Of a stretch of DNA of 8,201 bases, positions 1 to 6,946 are shown piece by piece. This stretch comes from Treponema sp. (GTDB taxonomy: Bacteria; Spirochaetota; Spirochaetia; Treponematales; Treponemataceae), in NCBI GenBank assembly GCA_003447785.1, contig DLYJ01000243.1, forward strand, positions 1 to 8,201. The letters are read 5' to 3'. Position 1 is the first letter of the stretch. Every line of letters begins with the position of its first letter. The notes under the pieces are model-generated. The model was given only the letters and a program-made list of their open reading frames with translations. It was not told where the DNA came from and searched no databases. Position numbers and translations under genes: made by a program.

Positions 1-1652
1 GCATCCTGCCAGCAGCTGATTCCACCCAGACCTACGACAGGAATTCTTTCCTTTTCAGGAAGTTTGCTCATTGCAAGACACAAATCGTAAACCATGCGCA
101 GTGCAATCGGCTTTACTGCAGGACCGCTGAATCCCGCACGAATATTTTCAAATACAGGGCGACCTGTTTCGATATTAATGGAAGTTGCCTGGAATGTGTT
201 TACAAGGCTGATTGCGTCAGCACCGGCCTGTCGGACAGCCATTGCAACGCCGATTAAGTCCGGCGCGTTAGGACTGAGTTTTACCATCAGAGGCTTTTTT
301 GTAACGGCACGAACAGCGCCTGTTACCCGGGCTGCCTGTGCACAGTCCATGCCAAATGCCATACCGCCGGCCTTAACGTTAGGACAGCTGATGTTAAGTT
401 CAATCATCGGAACATCTGTCTTATCAAGAAGTTTTGCACCTTCAACATATGTTTCCAGCGAAGAACCGCTCAGGTTTGCAACTGTAGTGGCACCAAATTC
501 CAGCATCTGAGGAAGTTCGTTGTCGATAAAGTGCTGAATTCCTGGGTTTTCCAGGCCGATGGAATTGATAAGCCCTGAAGGAGTTTCCACAAGACGCTCG
601 CCCGGATTACCAGGACGGCCTTCAAGTGTCAGCCCCTTTGAACAGATACCGCCAAGAATATTTACGTCAAAAATGCTGTTGTATTCGCTGCCGTATCCAA
701 AGGTACCGCTTGCTGCAATTACCGGATTTTTAAATTCAACTCCGGCGATATTAACTGACAAATCAACTTCGTCTTCCTGAGAAAGCGGCTCCCGGCGTGC
801 CATTTTTGGACTTGTTACATCCGACTGGATGCGTGTAAAATCGATGATTCTTGAATCAAAAACCGGACCGTCTTTACAGCAGCGCTTGTTGCCTTCGGCT
901 GTTTTGATTGTACATCCGAGACAGGCTCCAAGACCACATGCCATCCGCTTTTCGAGACTCAGCCAGCATTTTACGCCTGCTTTTTCTGCAATCTCTTTGA
1001 TATAGGCAAGCATGGGAGTTGGTCCGCATGCGTACACTTCATCGTATTTTTTGATTGAATTTTCATCGATGGCAGCGGTTATCATTCCCTTAATGCCAAC
1101 CGAACCATCATCCGTCGTGATAACAAGTTCGTGGGGGTGAATATAATCAAGTCCATAGGAGCCCGACTTGAATGCTGCATAAAAATCGTAAGTATTTTTT
1201 GGAAGGGTCGAAGCAAAACCGGCAACAGGAGCAACACCAACGCCACCGCCAAACAATGCGACTTTTGCATCTTTTTCCGGCTGGGGCCATGTGTTTCCCA
1301 CAGGTCCGATGAGTTCAACTTCGTCACCGCTTTCAAGTGAACAAAGCTGTTCTGTTCCCTTTCCTTTTTCGAGAATTAAGAATTCAATTGTGATATCGTC
1401 TTCGCTCAAACGACGGAAGCCGTAAACAGAAATCGGGCGTCCCAGAAGAAGGTCTGACTTTACAGGACGAAGCATGTAAAACTGCCCCGGAACAGGTTCA
1501 GGATTAACTTCTCCGCCAAGAGACTTGAGATTAAGTTTTAAGTACCAGACACTGTTAACAGGCACGCAGCCTGCAACAGGTGAACATCCTGCAACCTTTG
1601 CTACTGCAAATGTAGGAAGAGTTTCTCCGCCACAATCTTTTAATTCTTTCAT
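1..1652 (-). CDS. pyrKD: PyrK-PyrD fusion: dihydroorotate dehydrogenase B, electron-transfer plus catalytic subunit (C-terminus cut by window edge)
   Basis: This frame oxidises dihydroorotate to orotate (pyrimidine synthesis step four) and passes electrons through FMN, an iron-sulfur cluster and FAD to NAD+. It runs without a stop from ATG at 1652 to base 1, giving 550 residues. Residues 1-270 are PyrK: FAD-binding RPIS at 72-75, nucleotide-binding FGGGVGVAP from 134, CGPTPML from 209, and [2Fe-2S] ligands C239, C244, C247 and C259, the last just before DGPVF. A linker of about 25 residues leads to PyrD from about 297: SGTFG at 315, NSIGLENPG at 363, the class 1B catalytic cysteine C423 in NISCPN, and K458 in KLSP. 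About 50 C-terminal residues are missing, judged from a usual PyrD length near 305. The start overlaps the pyrF stop (ATGA), with AAGGA 9 nt upstream. The subunits are normally separate proteins; M284 in the linker could be an internal start but has no ribosome binding site. Function is certain, and the fusion is seen directly. Confidence 0.93.
   Translation of the reverse strand, partial: MKELKDCGGETLPTFAVAKVAGCSPVAGCVPVNSVWYLKLNLKSLGGEVNPEPVPGQFYMLRPVKSDLLLGRPISVYGFRRLSEDDITIEFLILEKGKGTEQLCSLESGDEVELIGPVGNTWPQPEKDAKVALFGGGVGVAPVAGFASTLPKNTYDFYAAFKSGSYGLDYIHPHELVITTDDGSVGIKGMITAAIDENSIKKYDEVYACGPTPMLAYIKEIAEKAGVKCWLSLEKRMACGLGACLGCTIKTAEGNKRCCKDGPVFDSRIIDFTRIQSDVTSPKMARREPLSQEDEVDLSVNIAGVEFKNPVIAASGTFGYGSEYNSIFDVNILGGICSKGLTLEGRPGNPGERLVETPSGLINSIGLENPGIQHFIDNELPQMLEFGATTVANLSGSSLETYVEGAKLLDKTDVPMIELNISCPNVKAGGMAFGMDCAQAARVTGAVRAVTKKPLMVKLSPNAPDLIGVAMAVRQAGADAISLVNTFQATSINIETGRPVFENIRAGFSGPAVKPIALRMVYDLCLAMSKLPEKERIPVVGLGGISCWQD
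1649..1652 (-). promoter_or_regulatory. ATGA stop-start overlap coupling pyrF to pyrKD
   Basis: The pyrF stop TGA (1651-1649) shares two bases with the PyrK-PyrD start ATG (1652-1650). This four-base overlap is typical of translational coupling and indicates a single message for both genes. Confidence 0.85.
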
Positions 1653-2605
1653 AGACCGAGTTCCTTTTTAGCTCTAAGCAAGTCTTCCTTAGCTGCAACA
1701 CAGGCTCGTGCTGCGCTGTCCGAAATATCTTTAAGGCAGATGTTGCCTGCTTCCCGTTCAGCTGAAAGAGAATCGTCTTTTTTCCATGCGCACAAAATGC
1801 CGCGGCTTGAATTTACTGTACCGCCGGCTTTATCAAGCAATGTTGCCGCAATGCGTGCAGCTCCACCCTGTGCACCGTATCCCGGAATCAAAAAGAAAAT
1901 GTCCGGATATGCGTCTCTCAGGGCACGGGCATCGCTTTCTTCTGTACAGCCGACTACGGCGCCAACAGGAGAACATGTCTGTCCCTTATAGATTTTGTCA
2001 AATTCTTTTGCAATATTTGCCAGCTCACTTCCGGTCTTATCCAGAACGCGGCCGCCGGCTTTGAGTTCCTGCTGTTCAATATCTATCATTCCCGGGTTTG
2101 AAGTTCTGAGCAGAACAAAAATGCCCTTACCGCCTTCTTCAACTCCTTCGCTGTTTGTCCTGATGTTGCAGTATTCGGTAAACGGTTTGAGGGTGTCAAA
2201 ACCCATGTACGGATTGATTGTGATGATGTCAGTTTCAAAATCTGCGCCCGGGGCAAAGTGTGCCCGGGCGTATGCTTTGGCCGTATCTGCAATGTCTCCG
2301 CGCTTAATATCGCTGATTGCTACAAAACCTGCTTCCTGAACGGCTTTGATTGTTTCTGCATACACTTTGAGTCCTTCAAGACCCATTGCTTCATAATATG
2401 CTATCTGAATTTTAAAACAGCAGGCACTTTTATCTCTGGCTACTTTTTTGATGATTTCTTTGTTGTAGGCAAGAACTGCCTGAGCAGGGCTGTCAAATAC
2501 TTTTAAAACAGAATCCGGAAGATAAGAAGGATCTGTGTCCAGTCCAACGCAAAGCGGCCCGTTCTGAAGGGCGGCTTCCTGTAAAATTTGCATAATATGT
2601 TTCAT
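1649..2605 (-). CDS. pyrF: Orotidine 5'-phosphate decarboxylase, type 2 family
   Basis: This cytosolic enzyme converts OMP to UMP, the last step of de novo pyrimidine synthesis. Numbered from ATG at 2605 (318 residues), it shows the substrate-binding VGLDTDP near the N-terminus (D23), FKIQIAYYE with catalytic K65, and the signature SDIKRGDIADTA with D99, K101 and D104. Together these give the K and D-x-K-x-x-D catalytic array. GYGAQGG further on fits the phosphate-binding loop. The length of about 318 and the DIKRGDI form point to the longer type 2 family (as in mycobacteria and Bacteroides), not the roughly 230-residue E. coli type. The start is uncertain: an in-frame GTG lies at 2611 and another ATG at 2593, and none has a convincing Shine-Dalgarno. 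ATG 2605 is preferred because the N-terminal length suits the family. The stop TGA overlaps the ATG of the downstream PyrK-PyrD gene, so the two are very likely translationally coupled. Confidence 0.95.
   Translation of the reverse strand: MKHIMQILQEAALQNGPLCVGLDTDPSYLPDSVLKVFDSPAQAVLAYNKEIIKKVARDKSACCFKIQIAYYEAMGLEGLKVYAETIKAVQEAGFVAISDIKRGDIADTAKAYARAHFAPGADFETDIITINPYMGFDTLKPFTEYCNIRTNSEGVEEGGKGIFVLLRTSNPGMIDIEQQELKAGGRVLDKTGSELANIAKEFDKIYKGQTCSPVGAVVGCTEESDARALRDAYPDIFFLIPGYGAQGGAARIAATLLDKAGGTVNSSRGILCAWKKDDSLSAEREAGNICLKDISDSAARACVAAKEDLLRAKKELGL
1662..1666 (-). promoter_or_regulatory. Ribosome binding site of pyrKD inside the pyrF 3' end
   Basis: AAGGA on the minus strand lies 9 nt before the ATG at 1652, within the last codons of pyrF. 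It supports that ATG as the start of the fusion gene. Confidence 0.6.
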
Positions 2606-2610
2606 AGGCA

Positions 2611-2616
2611 CTTATA
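2611..2616 (-). promoter_or_regulatory. Possible -10 element (TATAAG) for pyrF
   Basis: TATAAG matches five of six bases of the sigma-70 -10 consensus and ends 5 nt before the preferred pyrF ATG. The -35 at 17-nt spacing (TCCATA) matches only three of six. If used, transcription would begin at or next to the ATG and give a nearly leaderless message, which would fit the absence of a Shine-Dalgarno. It overlaps the alternative GTG start, so both cannot be right. The support is weak. Confidence 0.25.
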
Positions 2617-2617
2617 T

Positions 2618-2646
2618 TAGCACTTTTTACGCGTATGGACTAGCAC
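2618..2646. repeat. Direct repeat TAGCAC x2, 23-bp period, flanking an 8-bp palindrome
   Basis: On the plus strand, TAGCAC occurs at 2618-2623 and again at 2641-2646. The perfect palindrome TACGCGTA (2628-2635) sits almost exactly between them. The 23-bp period is close to two helical turns. The position just upstream of pyrF would suit a regulator site, but six-base repeats in a 63-nt gap can arise by chance. Confidence 0.3.
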
Positions 2647-2665
2647 AGCGTTATTAAAACAAGAC

Positions 2666-2688
2666 CAAAAAGACTTAGAGTCCTCTTG
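2666..2688 (-). terminator. Hairpin spanning the urtA stop codon; weak candidate terminator
   Basis: The minus-strand RNA can fold a 10-bp stem (two G-U pairs) with a CUA loop: CAAGAGGACU pairs with AGUCUUUUUG, and the stop codon begins in the loop. The U run is inside the stem and only a U-rich GUCUUGUUUU follows, so it is not a classic intrinsic terminator. It could still attenuate between urtA and the pyr genes or protect the urtA 3' end. Confidence 0.3.
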
Positions 2689-3877
2689 CCCATGGATATG
2701 TACTGAGGAACGGATCCGGCTTGATTGCAGTCGGTGTTGCCCAGACTTCGTCAATCATACCGGTGCTGTTGATTTTACCGATTCTGACCTGCTTGTAGAG
2801 GTGCTGGTTACCGCCGTCGATTGTAACAGTTCCTTCCGGTGCGGTAAAACTGAGTCCCTTTGCAGCAACACGTACCGATTCAACATCAAAGGTTCCGGCC
2901 TTTTCGCAGGCAGCAGCCCACATGTAAACGGCAATATATGCAGCTTCAATCGGGTCACCTGTCATACGGGTCTGACCATAAGCGTTTTTGTAGTCTTCAA
3001 CAAATTTTTTGTTGCGCGGAGTTTCTGTTGTTTCGTAGTAGTTCCAGCTTACGAGCTGACCGTTCAAAACATTAAGATCCATCTTGCTTACTTCTTCTTC
3101 TGTGATTGAAAAACTCATTACAGGAAGTTTGTCTGAAGTAAGTCCTGCCTTTCCGAGGGCATCAAAGAAGGCAATGTTTGAGTCGCCGTTCAGTGTGTTC
3201 AATACAATGCTAGGTTTAGCGGCAATGATTTTCTGTACGATTGAATCAAAATCCTTGTGTCCCAGCGGAACATACTCTTCGCCGGCTGTATAGCCGCCAA
3301 TCTGTGAAAGCTGTGCATTGATAATCTTGCTGGCAGTACGCGGGAATACATAATCGCTTCCTACGATAAATACTTTCTTTCCAAAGCGCTCAACACAGTA
3401 ATCTACTGCCGGAACAATCTGCTGGTTTGGAGAAGCGCCCATGTACATAATGTTTGGACTTGCTTCCATACCTTCGTACTGAACCGGGTACCACAAAAGA
3501 TTATAGTTTTCTTCAAAAATAGGTTTTACAGCCTTGCGCGAAGCAGAAGTCCAGCAGCCAAATACTGTGGCTACTTTTTCTGTCTGCAGGAGGCGAATTG
3601 CTTCTTTTGCAAAAACATCAGGTTCGCTGGCACCATCTGCCATAACAGGAACAATTTCTTTTCCCAGAACACCGCCGTCAGCGTTGATTTCCTTAATTGC
3701 AAGAAGTTCTGCGTCACGGACAGATGTTTCACTGATTGCCATCGGGCCTGTAAGTGAATGAAGCAAACCGACCTTTACAGTCTTTGAACCGCTTTTATCA
3801 CAACCTGCAAAAAATGCAGAGCAAAGCATAGTCAGGGCGAGAAGTTTTGCAAAAGATTTAGTAGTAATTGAATTCAT
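2675..3877 (-). CDS. urtA: UrtA-type urea/short-amide ABC transporter substrate-binding lipoprotein
   Basis: This is a periplasmic solute-binding protein of the branched-chain amino acid/urea/amide group (type I periplasmic-binding fold). At 400 residues it has the full family length. A type II signal peptide carries K7 and K11, a hydrophobic core and the lipobox FAGC with lipidated C26; phenylalanine at -3 fits the looser spirochete lipobox. UrtA-type blocks follow in order: GLLHSLTGPMAISE from 37, FGCWTSASRK from 106, LLWYPVQYEG from 127, GASPNQQ and AVDYC after that, then NTLNGDSN, GDPIEAAYIAVYMWAAA and GNQHLYKQVRIG. The close FGCWTS and YPVQYEG matches favour UrtA over LivJ; the amide-binding FmdD is the main alternative. 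The start has an excellent GGAGGG. The gene begins 17 nt after the receptor cyclase stop, and no permease or ATPase gene (urtB-E) is in the window. It may serve a distant transporter or act as a sensing partner of the cyclase. Confidence 0.88.
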   Translation of the reverse strand: MNSITTKSFAKLLALTMLCSAFFAGCDKSGSKTVKVGLLHSLTGPMAISETSVRDAELLAIKEINADGGVLGKEIVPVMADGASEPDVFAKEAIRLLQTEKVATVFGCWTSASRKAVKPIFEENYNLLWYPVQYEGMEASPNIMYMGASPNQQIVPAVDYCVERFGKKVFIVGSDYVFPRTASKIINAQLSQIGGYTAGEEYVPLGHKDFDSIVQKIIAAKPSIVLNTLNGDSNIAFFDALGKAGLTSDKLPVMSFSITEEEVSKMDLNVLNGQLVSWNYYETTETPRNKKFVEDYKNAYGQTRMTGDPIEAAYIAVYMWAAACEKAGTFDVESVRVAAKGLSFTAPEGTVTIDGGNQHLYKQVRIGKINSTGMIDEVWATPTAIKPDPFLSTYPWARGL

Positions 3878-3881
3878 TTTT

Positions 3882-3887
3882 CCCTCC
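3882..3887 (-). promoter_or_regulatory. Strong Shine-Dalgarno of urtA
   Basis: GGAGGG lies 4 nt upstream of the urtA ATG, inside the 17-nt gap after the cyclase stop. It fixes the urtA start. The gap is too short for a separate promoter, which implies that urtA is read from the cyclase message or from a promoter inside the cyclase gene. Confidence 0.8.
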
Positions 3888-3894
3888 AGAACTC

Positions 3895-6800
3895 TTAGTA
3901 TTCAATATCGTATGTAGTCATTAAACCCTTGCCTTTGATATTACATTCAATCGGGTCAGAAAATTTAATGTCTGTATTTTGTAAATGCTGTTTAATCTCT
4001 TCCGTAACTCGAATTTTGCTCGGGCTGCAGGCAGTTTCCATTCGGCTGGCAACGTTTACGGTGTCTCCCCAAACATCGTAAATAAACTTGGTCTTACCGA
4101 TTACACCCGCGTTGACAGGTCCGCAGTTTACACCGATTCGAATTACAAACTTAATATTGGCAGTTTTATTGTATTCTTCCAAGTCCTGATACATACCTTT
4201 TGCAAAATCTATCATAATTTTAGCGTGGTTTTCGCACGGGCTTGGAATACCGCAGGCAGCCATGTAGGCGTCTCCGATAGTTTTAATTTTTTCTACGCCC
4301 ATTTGTTTTGCCCTCTCGTCAAAGCGGCTGAACAAATCATTGAGGGCATTTACAATTTCGTCAGCGGTATGTCCGCTGGAAGTCTTTGTAAATTCAACAA
4401 TGTCCGAAAAAAGGATGGATGCGTCAGAAAAGTTATCCGCAATTACGTGAATATCATCGCGCAATTCATCGGCAATTTTATCTGGCAAAATTGAACGCAA
4501 AAGAGAATCCGACTTGTCCTTTTCGTGAGCAAGTTCCTTTGTACGCTCATTAACCATTTTTTCAAGGCGAGCGTTTTCTCTCTTAATCTGTCTCTGCTTC
4601 AAGTAAAAGACCAATATAAGCAGGGCAAAAATCAAAATTACCAGAATAATCCAGAAAGCTGGAATCTGATAATAATACGGCTTTTGAACAAAAAGCATCT
4701 GCTCAGCCTGAACCGACTTTAATCCGTCACCGTTAATTGCGTTAACAAGGAAGGTGTGCTTTCCCGGGCTAAGGTTTGTGTACGAAACAACACGTCCCAG
4801 GTTTGGTTCGCTGTAGTCATCTTCAAAGTTTGTAAGGCGGTGAGTGAATTGAATTCGTTCCGGTGCGTCAAAACTGATACCTGTGTATTTGATATCAACG
4901 CGCTTTGTGCCCGGTTTTAATTTGATTTCATTTTCAGTAGGTTCAATTTCAACGTTATCAACCTTTACTGATTCAATATGAACAAGAGGAAGAACAGGAT
5001 TTTCCCTGTACTTGCTCGGGTCGTAAATCGCAAAACCGTCTACCATTGTAAACCAGAGCCGACCGTGTCTGTCCCTGATGCTCAAAGCGGTAGAAGTTGT
5101 ACCGTCACTGTCCAGACCGTCATCGCGGCTGTAGAACTGGACTGTTGTAACAGGTCGTCCGGTCTGGGCGGATTCAATAAGGTCATTTGATTTAACAACG
5201 GCAATTCCGTAGTTGCTTGTGTACCAGATATTGTCCTGATCGTCCGGAATCAGCTGGAATACTGAATTAGTTCCAATTCCGTTATCCATGTTAATGGTTT
5301 CAAATGAATTAGGCTTTACATGCGCTGAATCAAATGAATAGCAGCGGCTGACACCACCGCCAGTACAAATCCAGTAAACCTTTTCCTTGTCCTGTGTGAT
5401 TTTAAAGATTACGTTTCCGGAAAGCCCGTCTTCCGAAGAGATGTTTGCAATGATTACCTCATTTCTCATAAGGTAAATACCGCCGCCGTCCGTACCAATC
5501 CATACAACATCATTATTATCTTTGTGAATACACATAATGTATTCATTTTCAAGGCCGTCAAGCTGCTTTAAGTTTTTGATTGTTCCGTCCGAGTGAATAA
5601 TACTCAAACCGGTTGTTGTACCGACATAATACTCTCCCGGCGCATTTTCCATGGCAACACGGACCTTGTTTCCGGCAAGACCTTTATCAACTGTCCATGA
5701 CTTGATTTTGCCCGTTTTTTTGTTGAATAAAACCTGGCCTCGTTTTGAATAACAGCTGACAAGAATCTGATCGTCTTGTGTTACGGCAATATGGCGGATT
5801 CTGATGCCCTTTGTATAAGTGCTGAGCGGGCTGGAAATTTCCTTATCGCCCTGGTAGCAGTAAACGCCTTCGTTGGTTCCGATCCAGACAATGCCTTCGT
5901 GGTCTTCTGCAATCGCATTTGAGGCAATCGGTGTCTGTTTTTCAGTCAAAAGCTTGGTCATCTTGAATTTGCCGTGCTTGAACTTACCGATTCCGCTGTG
6001 CTCGGTTGCAATCCATACATTGCCTTCGCGGTCGCTGATTATTTTGTTGATTTTTACTTCGCCGATTCCGCTTTTTGCGTAATGAGTGTAGGCACCGTTG
6101 TTGTAGGCAACCAGTCCTTTATCCGTTCCAAACAAAAGAGAACCGTCTTTTAATACATAAATTGAACAGGTACTTACCGAATCAAGAATTGTTCCTGTTT
6201 TTTGAATTTCTACCGAGTCTCCGCGGATTTTCAGAATACCGTCTTCGCCAAGTCCAACCCAGAAGTCGCCTTTTAAGTCCTGGGCAATTGCAGAAACAAA
6301 GTAATTTCCGTATTTTTCAAGTTCAGGGCGGTTTCTGAAAAGCCCGCCTGAATACATAAAGAGACCGCGGTCATTTGCGGTAACAAGCCAGACGCGTCCG
6401 GCAGTATCACAGTATAGTGTTGTAGCAATAATTCCCTTGGAAACAGTGCCGGCCTCAAACTGCGGGGTAATCATGTGGCCGGAAGGTGTCAGGTAAACAA
6501 CTCCTGCGGCCGTTCCAATCCAGATATTGCCGATTTTGTCTTCCACAATCGCGCGCACCGAATTGTTTGGAAGACCGTTGTCCATTGTGTAGGTTTTATT
6601 TCCGTTCTGTGATATTCTCTGGAGGCCTTCATCGTTTGAGCCGACCCAGATATTTCCCTTTGAGTCTTCAAGAACAACACGAACGGATGAAAATGTATAG
6701 TTTTTATTGTGCTGCTTGTTAATCGTCTTGAATTCAACACCGTCAAAGCGGACAAGACCTTCATAAGTACCTATGTTTATATAACCGTCCGAGGTCTGAT

Positions 6801-6939
6801 AAATATCGGTCGTAGTCGTACCGGTCAGACCTCCGAATGAGTTCCAGTTCTGATAAACATAGTTGTCAAAAAAGGATTGCTGGGCAGATAAGACTGCCGT
6901 CACCATCAAAAGTAATGCTATAACAATTTTTTTCTTCAT
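3895..6939 (-). CDS. Receptor-type class III adenylate cyclase with two periplasmic seven-bladed propellers and a Y_Y_Y domain
   Basis: This transmembrane receptor probably makes cAMP in the cytoplasm in response to a periplasmic signal. Domains of the 1014 residues: signal peptide 1-19 (VLSA before QQ); fourteen blades of the Reg_prop type between about 43 and 640; Y_Y_Y domain about 680-757; one membrane helix 759-780 (IPAFWIILVILIF onward); charged coiled coil about 781-810; the LLRSILPDKIADEL linker at 813-826; class III cyclase domain from about 836 to the end. Catalytic residues are complete: metal-binding D846 and D890, adenine-specifying K886 and D955, transition-state N962 and R966. 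K and D, rather than E and C/S, predict ATP rather than GTP as substrate. The periplasmic half is that of Bacteroides hybrid two-component sensors, where it binds oligosaccharides, but the output is a cyclase. The start ATG gives a good signal peptide, but the ribosome binding site (AAAAG) is weak. The ligand is unknown. It is followed 17 nt later by urtA. Confidence 0.93.
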   Translation of the reverse strand: MKKKIVIALLLMVTAVLSAQQSFFDNYVYQNWNSFGGLTGTTTTDIYQTSDGYINIGTYEGLVRFDGVEFKTINKQHNKNYTFSSVRVVLEDSKGNIWVGSNDEGLQRISQNGNKTYTMDNGLPNNSVRAIVEDKIGNIWIGTAAGVVYLTPSGHMITPQFEAGTVSKGIIATTLYCDTAGRVWLVTANDRGLFMYSGGLFRNRPELEKYGNYFVSAIAQDLKGDFWVGLGEDGILKIRGDSVEIQKTGTILDSVSTCSIYVLKDGSLLFGTDKGLVAYNNGAYTHYAKSGIGEVKINKIISDREGNVWIATEHSGIGKFKHGKFKMTKLLTEKQTPIASNAIAEDHEGIVWIGTNEGVYCYQGDKEISSPLSTYTKGIRIRHIAVTQDDQILVSCYSKRGQVLFNKKTGKIKSWTVDKGLAGNKVRVAMENAPGEYYVGTTTGLSIIHSDGTIKNLKQLDGLENEYIMCIHKDNNDVVWIGTDGGGIYLMRNEVIIANISSEDGLSGNVIFKITQDKEKVYWICTGGGVSRCYSFDSAHVKPNSFETINMDNGIGTNSVFQLIPDDQDNIWYTSNYGIAVVKSNDLIESAQTGRPVTTVQFYSRDDGLDSDGTTSTALSIRDRHGRLWFTMVDGFAIYDPSKYRENPVLPLVHIESVKVDNVEIEPTENEIKLKPGTKRVDIKYTGISFDAPERIQFTHRLTNFEDDYSEPNLGRVVSYTNLSPGKHTFLVNAINGDGLKSVQAEQMLFVQKPYYYQIPAFWIILVILIFALLILVFYLKQRQIKRENARLEKMVNERTKELAHEKDKSDSLLRSILPDKIADELRDDIHVIADNFSDASILFSDIVEFTKTSSGHTADEIVNALNDLFSRFDERAKQMGVEKIKTIGDAYMAACGIPSPCENHAKIMIDFAKGMYQDLEEYNKTANIKFVIRIGVNCGPVNAGVIGKTKFIYDVWGDTVNVASRMETACSPSKIRVTEEIKQHLQNTDIKFSDPIECNIKGKGLMTTYDIEY

Positions 6940-6946
6940 ACTTTTA

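Noticed and set aside
94..510. 138-codon open frame on the plus strand
   Set aside because: It is antisense to the PyrD half of the fusion, where the minus-strand frame carries the catalytic motifs.
1082..1336. 84-codon minus-strand frame within the PyrK region
   Set aside because: It is out of frame with PyrK, which is intact across this stretch with its nucleotide-binding motif, so this is not a separate gene or a frameshifted piece.
3985..4494. 169-codon open frame on the plus strand
   Set aside because: It lies opposite the conserved cyclase catalytic domain and has no family-like motif or ribosome binding site.
6489..6764. 91-codon minus-strand frame inside the propeller region
   Set aside because: It is an alternative frame of the repetitive blade-coding sequence. 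The main frame shows the regular W-I-G motifs throughout.
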